Origin: Akkermansia muciniphila
Lineage (GTDB): Bacteria > Verrucomicrobiota > Verrucomicrobiia > Limisphaerales > BJHT01
Direction: 5' to 3'
Assembly: GCA_945861535.1 (NCBI GenBank)
Contig: CAMAUZ010000020.1
Coordinates: 1-64,000 of the forward strand
DNA length: 64,000 nucleotides
Each line of letters opens with the position of its first letter. The first letter of the stretch is position 1. Both the position numbers and the translations under genes were made by a program. The notes below the pieces were generated by a model, which was not told the DNA's origin, made no database searches, and was given only the letters and a program-made list of their open reading frames with translations. Positions 25,128 to 34,368 of this stretch are shown piece by piece.

Positions 25128-26612
25128 CTACTTGCGTTCTTTCACGTCCTTGAGGGCTTGCTTGGCGAACATGGCCACCAACGGATCGCCGTCGCTGGCG
25201 GCTTTTTCGAGGGCGGGCAGGCTCGCGGGCGAGCCGATGGCTTTGAGAATCTGGCAGGCTTCGCGGCGCGGCTCGGGCTTGGTGTCGGCAAGCAGCTTCA
25301 AGACTTCGGGTTCGGCAACGCGACCGAGCACCTTCAGGGCCTGGCTGCATTGAAACGTTTCTTTTTTGTCGGCGATCATGCGGGCGAGCGGGGCGGCTGC
25401 GCGCGCGTCGTGGAGGGCGCCGAGGGACTCGATGGCGGCCCAGCGGACGTTGAATTGCGTGTCTGTCAGCAAGGCCAGCAGCGGTTCGACGGCATCCGCC
25501 GCGCCCCAGATGCCGAGGGCTTTGGCGACGTTTTGGCGGGTGAAGTGATCGGTGTCCTTCAGCATCGGCAGCAGCACGGCGGCTACTTCGGCCTTGTTGC
25601 CATCGGCTTTTACGCCCCCGAAACGGCTGAGGGCGACGCTGCGCCGCGCCTTGTCGGGCGAGCGCAGGTCGGCGAGGAGCGACGTGCGGTCGTCGGCGGA
25701 GAGCGGCTTGAGTTCGGGCTTGGGCGGGGCGGCGGCGGCCTTTTGGGCGGCGACGAGCGCCTCGCCCTCGAGCAGGCTGCAGATGAGTTTCAGCGGCGTG
25801 CGGACGGTGACGTTAGCCGAGGCCTCGGTGATGGTGGCGCTGAACTCGAGCTTGCGCAGCAGGCCGCGCTTCACGTCGAAGGTGTTGGTGCCTTCGCCTT
25901 TCATCTCGAAGCGCGGGACGCCGACGACGGTCGCGGTGGTTTTCAATTCGTAGGTTTTGCGGAGCGGGACGACGTCGCCTTCCGCCGGACCGATGGTGTA
26001 CACGACCTTCTCGCGCGCGGGCATGCGGACCTCCTTCAAGCGATAGCTCATCGGCGTGACGTAGACTTTTTCCTCGAGGATGACGGTGCAGTTGCCATCC
26101 ACCTCGAAGGTCGCTTTGCCGCCGGGCGGGAGAGGTTCGATGAGCAGGCGGTTCAGCGCGCCGAGGGCCTGCGGCAGCGCGGTGTCGCCCGATTCGCGCA
26201 GGACCTGTCCCTGGGCGTTGATCTCGATTTCGTCGGGCGTGGCGAAGGGGCCGCCGCTAAATGGCGGCGCGCCAAAGCGGAAGCCACCGACGCGCAACAT
26301 GCCGCCCATGCCCGGTCCCATCGACGGGCGAAAACGGGGCGCGCCTTCCTTGGCCTTGGAGCCGTTGTGCAGGGCGCCGCGGGCGGTGAGCGTGATCGCG
26401 TCGGGGTTGGCGGATTTCACTGCGAGTGTCACCAGGCCGTCCAGAGTGGCGATCTGGCGCGGTTCGTCGGCCTCGAGGTGGAGGGAATAGACATGGTTGC
26501 TGCCGGCCTTGAACTGGTAGCGCAGGTCCGGGGCGGCCGCGGTTGCGAGGCTCGCAAAACCGCCGAGCAGGAGCAGGGCGCAGGGGAACCGGCAGAGCAG
26601 GAATGTTTTCAT
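25128..26612 (-). CDS. Secreted HEAT-repeat protein
   Basis: A 494-residue protein. The ATG at 26612 begins a signal peptide (MKTFLLCRFPCALLLLGGFA). Residues 25-300 form a beta-rich domain of unknown function with a Gly/Met/Pro-rich patch (MGPGMGGMLRVGGFRFG). From about residue 320 come HEAT/PBS-type helical repeats: DLRSPDKARRSVALSRFGGV, VAAVLLPMLKDTDHFTRQNV, AVEPLLALLTDTQFNVRWAA and ASLPALEKAASDGDPLVAMF. Such repeats are protein-binding scaffolds. It is transcribed away from sulfatase 2. Confidence 0.8.
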   Translation of the reverse strand: MKTFLLCRFPCALLLLGGFASLATAAAPDLRYQFKAGSNHVYSLHLEADEPRQIATLDGLVTLAVKSANPDAITLTARGALHNGSKAKEGAPRFRPSMGPGMGGMLRVGGFRFGAPPFSGGPFATPDEIEINAQGQVLRESGDTALPQALGALNRLLIEPLPPGGKATFEVDGNCTVILEEKVYVTPMSYRLKEVRMPAREKVVYTIGPAEGDVVPLRKTYELKTTATVVGVPRFEMKGEGTNTFDVKRGLLRKLEFSATITEASANVTVRTPLKLICSLLEGEALVAAQKAAAAPPKPELKPLSADDRTSLLADLRSPDKARRSVALSRFGGVKADGNKAEVAAVLLPMLKDTDHFTRQNVAKALGIWGAADAVEPLLALLTDTQFNVRWAAIESLGALHDARAAAPLARMIADKKETFQCSQALKVLGRVAEPEVLKLLADTKPEPRREACQILKAIGSPASLPALEKAASDGDPLVAMFAKQALKDVKERK

Positions 26613-27048
26613 AGGATTGGGCGGAGCATTGGATCGGGGACGGGATGATTCAAACCCAAATACCGATTTCCAACCACGGATAAATCGCGCGCGGTTGCGG
26701 CCGTCAGCGACGGAATGTTGGCGCGGGAGTGCGGTGATTTGTCCTGTGCTGTGTGTGGACATCCGAAGGTTCCGACCGCCAATGCTGGTCACGCATCCGG
26801 GGCAGGAACTGCCGAGTTTGGACTGATGAAAGGGGACCGGCGAATAGGGAGCGGCACTCTCTGCTCCGATTCGTCAGGTCTCATCCCGTCCCTGTTTCCC
26901 GGCGGCCTTACCCGTCTCAGCGTCGTTCTGCACAGTCGCCCGCCGTCATTTCCATTCAGTCAATGGTTCGTCGTCGTTGCGGCGGTGCGAGTGCTTTCGT
27001 TGAGCTTTGAGCTTTATTCTTGGAGCGTTCGCCCGCTTTCTTTCGGGC
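26613..27048. other. Divergent intergenic region, 436 bases, no gene seen
   Basis: This gap separates the HEAT-repeat gene (minus) from sulfatase 2 (plus) and must hold both promoters. It contains a lone AACCACGGATAAATCG half-site of the CACGGATG family near 26673 and a TTGAGCTTTGAGCTTTATTC half-copy at 26998-27020 of the repeat seen at 2028-2380. Small ORFs here lack coding character. Confidence 0.6.
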
Positions 27049-28500
27049 ATGAAAGCATTGTTGCGGGTGGTTTTTTTGGGGTTGGTCTTTTTCGTTGCAG
27101 GCGCGGGCGTGGGTGTGGCGGCGGCGGGGCGGCTGCCGAATGTGGTGATCATTTTCACGGACGATCAGGGGTATGGCGATGTCGGGGTGTTTGGGGCGAA
27201 GGGATTCACGACGCCGAATCTGGACCGGATGGCGGCGGAGGGGCGGAAGTTTACGAATTTTCATGTGCCGCAGCCGGTGTGTTCGGCGTCGCGCGCGGGG
27301 TTGTTGACGGGGTGTTATCCGAATCGCATCGGCATTCACGGCGCGCTGGGGCCGGGGGCGCGGCATGGGTTGGCGGCGACGGAGCTGACGCTGGCGCAGT
27401 TGGTGAAGCAGCAGGGTTACGCGACGGGCATGGCGGGCAAGTGGCATCTGGGGCATCACGCGCAGTTTCTGCCGACGCAGCGGGGCTTCGATGAGTATTA
27501 CGGGCTGCCGTACTCCAATGACATGTGGCCGCATCATCCCGAGGCGAAGGCGGGGACGTATCCGCCGCTGCCGCTGATCGAGGGGGAGAAAACGGTCAAG
27601 GTCGGCCTTGGGCACGCGGATCAGGAGCAGCTCACGACGGATTACACGGCGCGCGCGGTGAGGTTCATCGAGCGGAACAAGGAGCGGCCGTTCTTTTTTT
27701 ACCTCGCGCATAGCATGCCGCATGTGCCGCTGTATGTGAGCAGCAAGTTCAAGGGGAAATCGCAGCAGGGCCTCTACGGCGATGTGATCATGGAGATCGA
27801 TTGGAGCGTAGGCGAGGTGTTGCGGGCGCTGGAGCGGCAGGGGTTGGAAAAGGACACGCTCGTGATTTTTACATCGGACAACGGGCCGTGGCTGAGCTAC
27901 GGCAATCATGCCGGCTCGGCGGGACCGTTGCGCGAGGGAAAGGGGACGTGCTGGGAAGGCGGCACGCGCGTGCCGTGCATCATGCGGTGGCCGGGGCGGA
28001 TTCCGGCGGGCACGACGTCGGCGGACATGCTGATGACGATCGATCTGCTGCCGACGATTGCGAAGCTGGTCGGGGCCGAGCTGCCGAAGCACGCGCTGGA
28101 TGGGCGCGATGTGTGGCCGCTGCTGGCGGGCGAAGCGGGCGCGCGCCATCCGCACGAGGCGTATTGGTTTTACTACGAGAACAATCAGCTCCAGGCGGTG
28201 ACGTCGGGCGACGGGCGGTGGAAGCTGCAGTTGCCGCACACGTTTCGCACGCTGAACGGTCGGGCGGGCGGACGCGATGGCGTGCCGGTGAAATACGAGC
28301 AACGGAAACTGGACGCGCCGGAGTTGTTCGATTTGCACGCGGACCTGGCGGAGACGAACAACGTCGCGGCGCCGAATGCGGAGGTGATGGCGCGGTTGCT
28401 GAAGTCGGCGGAGGCGGCGCGGGAGGAGCTGGGGGATTCGCTCACGAAGCGGCAGGGCAGGGGGGTGCGGGAGCCGGGGAGGTTGGCGGAGCTGAAGTAG
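27049..28500 (+). CDS. Secreted FGly-type sulfatase (2)
   Basis: A 483-residue protein, start at the ATG at 27049 before a hydrophobic signal (MKALLRVVFLGLVFFVAGAG). The core is NVVIIFTDDQGYGDVGVFGA, FGly motif CSASR with Cys78, GKWHLGHH and FTSDNGPWLSYGNHAG. The domain order and C-terminal ELFDLHADLAETNNVA match the arylsulfatase A-like family. The CSASR motif differs from the CSPTR of sulfatase 1 by Ala for Pro. It is flanked by copies of the GAGCTTTGAGCTTT repeat, inverted with respect to one another. Confidence 0.92.
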   Translation: MKALLRVVFLGLVFFVAGAGVGVAAAGRLPNVVIIFTDDQGYGDVGVFGAKGFTTPNLDRMAAEGRKFTNFHVPQPVCSASRAGLLTGCYPNRIGIHGALGPGARHGLAATELTLAQLVKQQGYATGMAGKWHLGHHAQFLPTQRGFDEYYGLPYSNDMWPHHPEAKAGTYPPLPLIEGEKTVKVGLGHADQEQLTTDYTARAVRFIERNKERPFFFYLAHSMPHVPLYVSSKFKGKSQQGLYGDVIMEIDWSVGEVLRALERQGLEKDTLVIFTSDNGPWLSYGNHAGSAGPLREGKGTCWEGGTRVPCIMRWPGRIPAGTTSADMLMTIDLLPTIAKLVGAELPKHALDGRDVWPLLAGEAGARHPHEAYWFYYENNQLQAVTSGDGRWKLQLPHTFRTLNGRAGGRDGVPVKYEQRKLDAPELFDLHADLAETNNVAAPNAEVMARLLKSAEAAREELGDSLTKRQGRGVREPGRLAELK

Positions 28501-28503
28501 GAA

Positions 28504-28560
28504 AAAGCTCCAAGGTTAAAGCTCAAAGCTCAAGGGAAGGGACAAGGATCAAGGGCCAAG
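28504..28560. repeat. Copy of the AAAGCTCAAAGCTCAAGG repeat
   Basis: Directly after the sulfatase stop lies GTTAAAGCTCAAAGCTCAAG continuing GGAAGGGACAAGGATCAAGGGCCAAGG. The same block occurs at 2028-2075 and 2184-2246, and its inverse at 2338-2380 and, in part, at 26998-27025. Confidence 0.8.
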
Positions 28561-28599
28561 GCGGGGGCGGAGTTTGCGAGGGTCTCGGGATTGGGGTGG

Positions 28600-30036
28600 C
28601 TATTCGGGCAGACGCAATTTCCAGAGGAATTCGCTGGTTGCGATATAGGCTGCTTGCTTGATGACTACCGGTGCATGGTAGATCGGCCCGGGCAGTTCAA
28701 ATCGGCCCAGACATTTCTTCTTTCGGCCGGCGGCGAAGACCACCAAATCACCGTCATCGGTTCCGACGAGAACCTTGCCGTCGGCAAGAATTGGCGACCC
28801 ATAACCGCCCGCGTTATCGGCGAGTCGGCAGCGCCAGATCTCTTCCCCGTTCCTCTCATCCAGCGCAAAGAGTACCGCCCGATGACCCAAGACATAAACG
28901 ATGCCGTCCGCCACGGCAGGCGCACAGTAGGTGCTGCCAAACTCGGGATGCTGAAATTTCCAGCGCACGGCTTTTGCCGTTGCGTCGCCGCGGTGGCCCA
29001 GCGAGATGGCGTAGAGCGGGGCGTTGGTTTGTGGACTTTCGAAGTCGTGATTGAGACCGACGTAGAGGGTGTCCTTCTGCACGGTCGGCGTTCCGACGAA
29101 GAAGTGTTTCATCTCGCCGTTACGCCAACCAAACCGGTGGTTTTTGCCCCCCCACCAGTCGAGTAGCGACGGGTCGTTGCAGTTGACCTTCCACAGCAAT
29201 TCCCCGGCCTTGGATTCAAAGCCATACAACCAGCCATCGCCACCCGGAAAAACCACTTGGTCTTGGGCGTTCACTCGCGCGATCACCGGTGATGACCACT
29301 GGCCGTACATGATTGCTTGTTCCGGCGCCCGACTGCTCCAAACCACCTTGCCGCTCCCCTTGTTCACCGCGAGAAATGACGGTGCGGAACTCGGCTCACC
29401 GGTCGGCTTGCGCCCTTCGCCAGTGACGCAAAACACCAAGTCGCCCAGCACCACCGGCGAGCAGATCGCACTCCACGCATCGGCCGCATCGAGTTTGAAA
29501 ACGCCCAACTCGCGAATCATGTCGAGTTTCCAAACGTAGTCGGCATCACCTGGCCCGGTGAGTTCCTCCGCCGTGAACGGGCCGTCGTTCTTGCCGTCGC
29601 GGAATCCCTCCGTGTCCACGCAGATCAACTCCCCGCGATTGCTCACATACCAGGCGCGCCGGCCTTCCAACCACGGGCGTGAATTGACGAATCCCACCAT
29701 GTCGTTGACACGATTTGGCAGTCGGGGATGGACTGACTGCCACAACAGCGCGCCGGTCTGGCTGTCGAAGCACATCATCGCCCCGCCATCCTGTATGGAT
29801 TTGGGAGTCTTCGGATCCTCCCGGTGGTAGTTCGAACCAACGAGAACTTTCTCCTGCCAGAGTGCCACTCCGCCGGACATCCCGCCGGTCTTCGCGCGCC
29901 AGACCACATGCTCGTTGGGAGCTTTGTAGCACTTCCAACCCGGTGCCTTGCTCACTTCGCGATCCCGTTGGGCGCAAAGCCCAAGTGAGGACGCGAGCAA
30001 CACCGCCAGTGCTGGAGCGAACGGTAGGAGTGACAT
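28600..30036 (-). CDS. Secreted PQQ-like beta-propeller protein
   Basis: A 478-residue protein. The start is the ATG at 30036 giving a signal peptide (MSLLPFAPALAVLLASSLGL). Propeller blades show repeated A-x-D-x-x-T/N-G-x-x-x-W patterns: MCFDSQTGALLWQ, LAVNKGSGKVVWSS, LYGFESKAGELLWKV and LFALDERNGEEIWRC. No dehydrogenase active-site residues or cofactor-binding domain are evident, so it is a PQQ_2/BamB-type propeller of unknown ligand. It converges on sulfatase 2. Confidence 0.85.
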   Translation of the reverse strand: MSLLPFAPALAVLLASSLGLCAQRDREVSKAPGWKCYKAPNEHVVWRAKTGGMSGGVALWQEKVLVGSNYHREDPKTPKSIQDGGAMMCFDSQTGALLWQSVHPRLPNRVNDMVGFVNSRPWLEGRRAWYVSNRGELICVDTEGFRDGKNDGPFTAEELTGPGDADYVWKLDMIRELGVFKLDAADAWSAICSPVVLGDLVFCVTGEGRKPTGEPSSAPSFLAVNKGSGKVVWSSRAPEQAIMYGQWSSPVIARVNAQDQVVFPGGDGWLYGFESKAGELLWKVNCNDPSLLDWWGGKNHRFGWRNGEMKHFFVGTPTVQKDTLYVGLNHDFESPQTNAPLYAISLGHRGDATAKAVRWKFQHPEFGSTYCAPAVADGIVYVLGHRAVLFALDERNGEEIWRCRLADNAGGYGSPILADGKVLVGTDDGDLVVFAAGRKKKCLGRFELPGPIYHAPVVIKQAAYIATSEFLWKLRLPE

Positions 30037-30342
30037 GATTTGAAATGGTCGCTGCTGGTTCTGGCCGGTCAACAAGTCATGTCAGGAAACAACACCTCGG
30101 TATCACAACTCTGGAAAACCCTCGCGCGCCGTGAGGATTTTTCCCGGAGCGCGGCTGTGTGCGCGGAGCACCAGCCGCAGCGGGTTGGCCGCAGGCGACG
30201 CTTCTGTTTCCAACGGGTGGCGACGCGGATTCGGGGCCGCTGCGGCTGGTCCTCGGCGGACACAGCCGCGCTCCTCAGGTTGCGGCCCCGCCGCTTTGTG
30301 ATCCGCCGGCTTTTCCGAGAATTGTTGGCGGAGAAACCAATT
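30037..30342. repeat. Intergenic fold-back repeat (30146-30274)
   Basis: The arms GGAGCGCGGCTGTGTGCGCG and its inverse CGGACACAGCCGCGCTCC enclose about 90 bases, with inner arms ACCAGCCGCAGCGG / CCGCTGCGGCTGGT. A fragment of the right arm is also present at 12522-12562. No gene is seen. Confidence 0.75.
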
Positions 30343-31143
30343 TCACTTCTTCGGCTTCTTCGCGCTTTTCTGCTGGGCGTCGGCGCGTTGCTTGGTTTCG
30401 CGGGCGAGGGTGGCGTGGGCGGTGGCGAGTTCCTTTTGTGCGTGGGCGACGTCTTCGCGGGCCTTGGTGATGCGGGGGGCGGCTTCGCGTTCGTGTTTCA
30501 CGGCGGCGATCACGTCGGGGTCGGACTCGGCGGCTTTGGTGACTTGCGGCTGGATGGCCGCCACTTTTTTGGCGGCTTCGGCTTCGCGCTGGCGGGCTTC
30601 GAGGAGCTTGGGATCGGCGTCGAGGCGGGCGCGTTCGAGTTCGGCGGGGCGGCGGATGGTGGCGGAAAGTTCGGAGGTGAGCTGGGCTTTTTTTGCGTCG
30701 GCGAGGCTGGCGTCTTCGCGGACTTCCTTCAGGCGGTCGCTGGCCTTGGCGGCGGCCTCGGCGGCGGCTTTGTATTCGCCGGTGGCTTTGATGGCGGTGA
30801 CGGTGGAATCGAAAATGGCGCTGGTCTGGCGGTGCAGGGCGTCGCGTTCGCCGATGGCCTGGAACAAGCCGAGTTTGCCGCCGTGTTCCTGCATGGCTTT
30901 CTGGCGCTCGCGCTGAAGTTTGGCGACGGCCGGGGCGTGGGCGGCCTCGGCTTTCTGCAAATCCTTCTGGCTGTCGGTGAGTTTGTGCTGCGCTTCGGTG
31001 ACCTGTTTTTTGGCGGCGGCGAGTTCGGCGTCGGCTTTGGCGAGGTTGCCGGCCTTGGGTTGGGCGGCGGGGGCGGCGGAACTCAGGGTCAGTGCGGCGC
31101 AGGCGACGAGGGCGAGCGGGAGGAAACGGAGCGGCGTTTTCAT
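30343..31143 (-). CDS. Exported Ala/Lys/Glu-rich coiled-coil protein
   Basis: A 266-residue protein. The ATG at 31143 starts a signal peptide (MKTPLRFLPLALVACAALTL). The remainder is almost entirely predicted helix with heptad-like spacing (DAELAAAKKQVTEAQHKL, ALHRQTSAIFDSTVTAIK, AAAEAAAKASDRLKEVREDA), ending in a Lys-rich tail. No catalytic motif is visible. It may be a structural or periplasmic tether protein, but the function is not recognised. Confidence 0.75.
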   Translation of the reverse strand: MKTPLRFLPLALVACAALTLSSAAPAAQPKAGNLAKADAELAAAKKQVTEAQHKLTDSQKDLQKAEAAHAPAVAKLQRERQKAMQEHGGKLGLFQAIGERDALHRQTSAIFDSTVTAIKATGEYKAAAEAAAKASDRLKEVREDASLADAKKAQLTSELSATIRRPAELERARLDADPKLLEARQREAEAAKKVAAIQPQVTKAAESDPDVIAAVKHEREAAPRITKAREDVAHAQKELATAHATLARETKQRADAQQKSAKKPKK

Positions 31144-31233
31144 GGGCGGATGGACGAGGAAGGGACGCGGTAAGTTACAAGCAAGACGCGGGGGAATGCG
31201 CGGGCCGACCATTCAAAAAGAGAAGTCGGCGGT

Positions 31234-31953
31234 TCAAAAACTGAACTGCGTCGGGCCGGTGATAAACTTGTTGGTGAGGCGCGTGCCATCAATCCAATCG
31301 ACGTGGCCGTCGATGAAGGACTCGTTGTTGCCGGCGGGGACGGTGGATTTCAAGTGGCTGGTGCGGTCCACGAGGCCGCCGACGACCGAGGTGTAGTTGG
31401 TGTAACCGGGCGCGCCTTGGGAGACGGTGCAGTCGCTGGTGAGCATGCTGTCCACGGGATTTTTCACGCCGTTGCCGAGGGTGTTGGTCTGGATGTATTG
31501 GGCGGGAACCCCGGGCGGTCCCTAGCGCGGGAGCATGAAGAGGTAGCCGACGACGCGGAAATTGGGCGGGCTGAAATCCCAGTGCGCGGCGTTGTTTTGC
31601 TCGGCGTAGGACGGGCAGTAGTAGAGGTCGCGGCTGAGGCCGTAGTAGGCGAGGTTGGTGGTCATCGCCATCGGCACGTCCCACGCCCAGTTGCCGGTCG
31701 TGAAGATGGGGAACGTGGTGTAGTCGTCGGCGTAGAGCAGCAGGGCGAGAGCGGTTTGCTTGACGTTGTTTTTGCACTTGGCGCGTTTGCCCTGCTCCTT
31801 GGCGCGGCCCAGCGCGGGGAGCAACATGCTGGCGAGGATGCCAATGATCGCGATGACGACGAGCAGTTCGATCAGGGTGAAGGCCGCCAGTCGCCACGGC
31901 GTGGCGCGGGGCGTCGGTGCGGAGACGGAGGATGTCGAGGGTGGTGTGGTCAT
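31234..31953 (-). pseudogene. Prepilin-type N-methylation/H-x9-DG protein interrupted by an in-frame TAG
   Basis: The ATG at 31953 starts [10 protein letters not shown], and the type IV prepilin motif is [20 protein letters not shown] with cleavage before the Phe. The middle part ([20 protein letters not shown]) is typical of the Verrucomicrobia/Planctomycetes secreted pseudopilin family. A TAG at 31522-31524 stops the frame after YLFMLPR. The same frame continues without further stops to 31234 with the expected tail, ending in GNNESFIDGHVDWIDG, the family's C-terminal motif. A single substitution would restore a 239-residue protein. It could be a pseudogene, an amber-suppressed gene or a base-call error. 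Confidence 0.8.
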
Positions 31954-32166
31954 GATGTCTCGATCGGGGTGGTTGGCGACGATGGTGCGCCAGGCAGGCC
32001 GACAAGTCCAGAAAAACACGGTGGGCGGTCGGGGGCGCCGGAGCGCGCCCGTCTCGGGCGCAGCGGGGTGGAAGGCGGGAGGATGCTGGGTAAATCGGCA
32101 GCGCTCGTGCGGGCGGGCGTTGCTGCGGCCGGGGACGGTCGCACTCCGGCGGAGCGCGGCTGCGGC

Positions 32167-34368
32167 TCAGGGCAGAAGCGTGAGCGCCACCGGTCCGAGA
32201 CGTCCGCCGAAGGGAAACGGCCCCGTGTATTCGCCGACGATTCCGCCGTCGTCGCGGCCGACTTCGAGGCCGTCGAGGGGCATTTTGAGGAGCGGGCCGG
32301 GAGTCTTCTCGGTGACGGGTTTGCGGTCGTTGGTTTGCAGCGTGACGGTGCCGTCGCGGGCGAGGGTGGCGGTGACGCGATGCGGGGTTTGCGGAACGGG
32401 ATCAGCGGTTTTGACCAATGCCAGTTTGCCGTCGCGACGGGTTGCGAAGTGGAGCGCGCCGCCTTTCACGTAGAGCGCGAAGCCGTGGGTGACGCCGCCT
32501 TGCGCGAGGATGACGCCGTCGCGCGTTGGCTCGAGAATCTCGGCGGTGATGGTGAAGCTCTGGCCGGCGATCCGTGGCGCGGCGTGTTGCGGGAGGGCGT
32601 CGCCGGACTTGAGTTCGAAGCGTTGCGCGGTGCTGCCGGGATTTTCCACAGCAGTGTTTTTCTTGCCGGGCGCTTCGCCGTATTGCGGCGTCCACGGCCA
32701 CGGGAGCACGTGGGCGCGGCGTGCCCAGGCTTCCCATTTTGCGGAAAGCTCTTTCACGCGCGCGGGTTCGGCGGACGCAAGATCGTGTTGTTCGGTGCGG
32801 TCGCGGGCCATGTCGTAAAGTTCCCACGGCGCGCCGGGGCCTTTGGCGACGAGCTTCCACGCGTCGGCGCGGATGGCGCGGTTGCCTTCGTGTTCCCAGT
32901 AGATGGCATCGCGGGCGAGGGCATCGCGGGCTTCGCTGGCGAAGGCGGGCTGGAGGCTGCGGCCTTCGAGGGGCGTGATTTTTTCGCCGTTGCGCTCGGT
33001 GGGATAGGTCGCGCCGGCGACATCCACGCACGTCGCCATGATGTCGATGAGGTGGCCGGGTTGGTGTCGCAGCGCACCGCGCGCGGCGATGCCGGCGGGC
33101 CAGTGGGCGATCAGGGGCGTGCTGATGCCGCCTTCGTGGACCCAGTGTTTGTACTCGCGGAAGGGCGTGTTCGAGACGTTGGCCCAGCCCAGGCCGTAGG
33201 CGATGTAGGTGTCCTCGGGGCCGGGCATCACGCCGGGGCCGCTGAGGGTCGGGACGCCGGCGCGGTTTTGTTTTGGGATCACGTCCTGACGCAGCGCGGC
33301 GAGAGGAATAGCGGGCAGCGTGGGTTTCTCAGGGCGCGTCAGGTTTCCTTTGCGGCCGATGGTTTCGGCGCAGCCGCCGTTGTCTTGGAGGAAGAGCAGC
33401 AGCGTGTTCTCGAACCGCCCCTGCTGCTTCAACTCGGCGACGATGCGGCCGATGCCTTGGTCCATGGAGTCGATCATCGCGGCGTACACTTCCATGCAGC
33501 GGGCCTCCCAGGCCTGGTGCTCGACCTTGTCCCAGTCGCCGGCAGTGGTGGCGCGTTCCCATTGCGGGGCGATGAGGCCGAGTTGGCGGGCTTTGGCGAG
33601 GCGCGCCTGCCGGATGGGTTCGTAGCCGCCGTCGTATTTGCCCCGGTATTTGGCGATGTCTTTTTCGAGCGCGTGCATCGGCCAGTGGGCGGCGGTGTAG
33701 GCGACGTACATGAAAAAGGGCTGCGCGCGGTGATCGCGCTGGTGTTCGGCGAGGAAGCGCACGGCGTGGTCGCTGATCGCGTCGGTGTAGTAAAACTGCG
33801 CGGGCTGATATTCGGGATCGGCGAAGGGGCTGAGGGCGGTGTTGTCGCGCGTGAGCGTGCCGGGATCGAAGAAGCTGCCCGCGCCGGTGATGGTGCCGTA
33901 GAAGCGCGAGAAGCCGCGTTGGAGCGGCCAGTTGTGGCGCGGTCCGTCGGGCTTGGTGTTGCGCGCGACGTGCCATTTGCCGAGCGCGTAGGTGCGGTAG
34001 CCCGCGGGTTGCAGCACCTCGGCGATGGTGGCGCAGCGGCGGTTGAGTTCGCCCTGAAAACCTTCCAACCCTTTGTCCTCGGTCATGTGCCCGATGCCGG
34101 CTTGATGCGGATAAAGCCCGGTCAGCAGCGCCGCCCGCGTGGGGCAGCAGCGCGCGGTGTTGTAGAACTGCGTGAAGCGCACGCCACCCGCCGCGAGCGC
34201 GTCGAGTTGCGGTGTCTGAATCTCGCCGCCGTAGCAGCCGAGATCGGAGAAGCCCATGTCATCGGAGAGGATGACGATGATGTTCGGGCGGCGCGGCGCA
34301 TCGGCGGCGAAGGCGGGCGCGGCTGTGCAGGCGACGAGGAGCAGCAGGGAGATGAGGGGGAGAGTCAT
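32167..34368 (-). CDS. Secreted FGly-type arylsulfatase (3) with C-terminal LamG-like domain
   Basis: A 733-residue protein with a signal peptide (MTLPLISLLLLVACTAAPAF). The core has NIIVILSDDMGFSDLGCYGG, FGly motif CCPTR with Cys74, TYALGKWHVARN and FLQDNGGCAETIG. It is longer than sulfatases 1 and 2 because of about 150 extra C-terminal residues (from ENPGSTAQRFELKSGD), which look like a concanavalin/LamG-type sandwich (SFTITAEILEPTRDGVILAQ, HFATRRDGKLALVKT). That domain probably binds the glycan or the cell surface. Confidence 0.92.
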   Translation of the reverse strand: MTLPLISLLLLVACTAAPAFAADAPRRPNIIVILSDDMGFSDLGCYGGEIQTPQLDALAAGGVRFTQFYNTARCCPTRAALLTGLYPHQAGIGHMTEDKGLEGFQGELNRRCATIAEVLQPAGYRTYALGKWHVARNTKPDGPRHNWPLQRGFSRFYGTITGAGSFFDPGTLTRDNTALSPFADPEYQPAQFYYTDAISDHAVRFLAEHQRDHRAQPFFMYVAYTAAHWPMHALEKDIAKYRGKYDGGYEPIRQARLAKARQLGLIAPQWERATTAGDWDKVEHQAWEARCMEVYAAMIDSMDQGIGRIVAELKQQGRFENTLLLFLQDNGGCAETIGRKGNLTRPEKPTLPAIPLAALRQDVIPKQNRAGVPTLSGPGVMPGPEDTYIAYGLGWANVSNTPFREYKHWVHEGGISTPLIAHWPAGIAARGALRHQPGHLIDIMATCVDVAGATYPTERNGEKITPLEGRSLQPAFASEARDALARDAIYWEHEGNRAIRADAWKLVAKGPGAPWELYDMARDRTEQHDLASAEPARVKELSAKWEAWARRAHVLPWPWTPQYGEAPGKKNTAVENPGSTAQRFELKSGDALPQHAAPRIAGQSFTITAEILEPTRDGVILAQGGVTHGFALYVKGGALHFATRRDGKLALVKTADPVPQTPHRVTATLARDGTVTLQTNDRKPVTEKTPGPLLKMPLDGLEVGRDDGGIVGEYTGPFPFGGRLGPVALTLLP

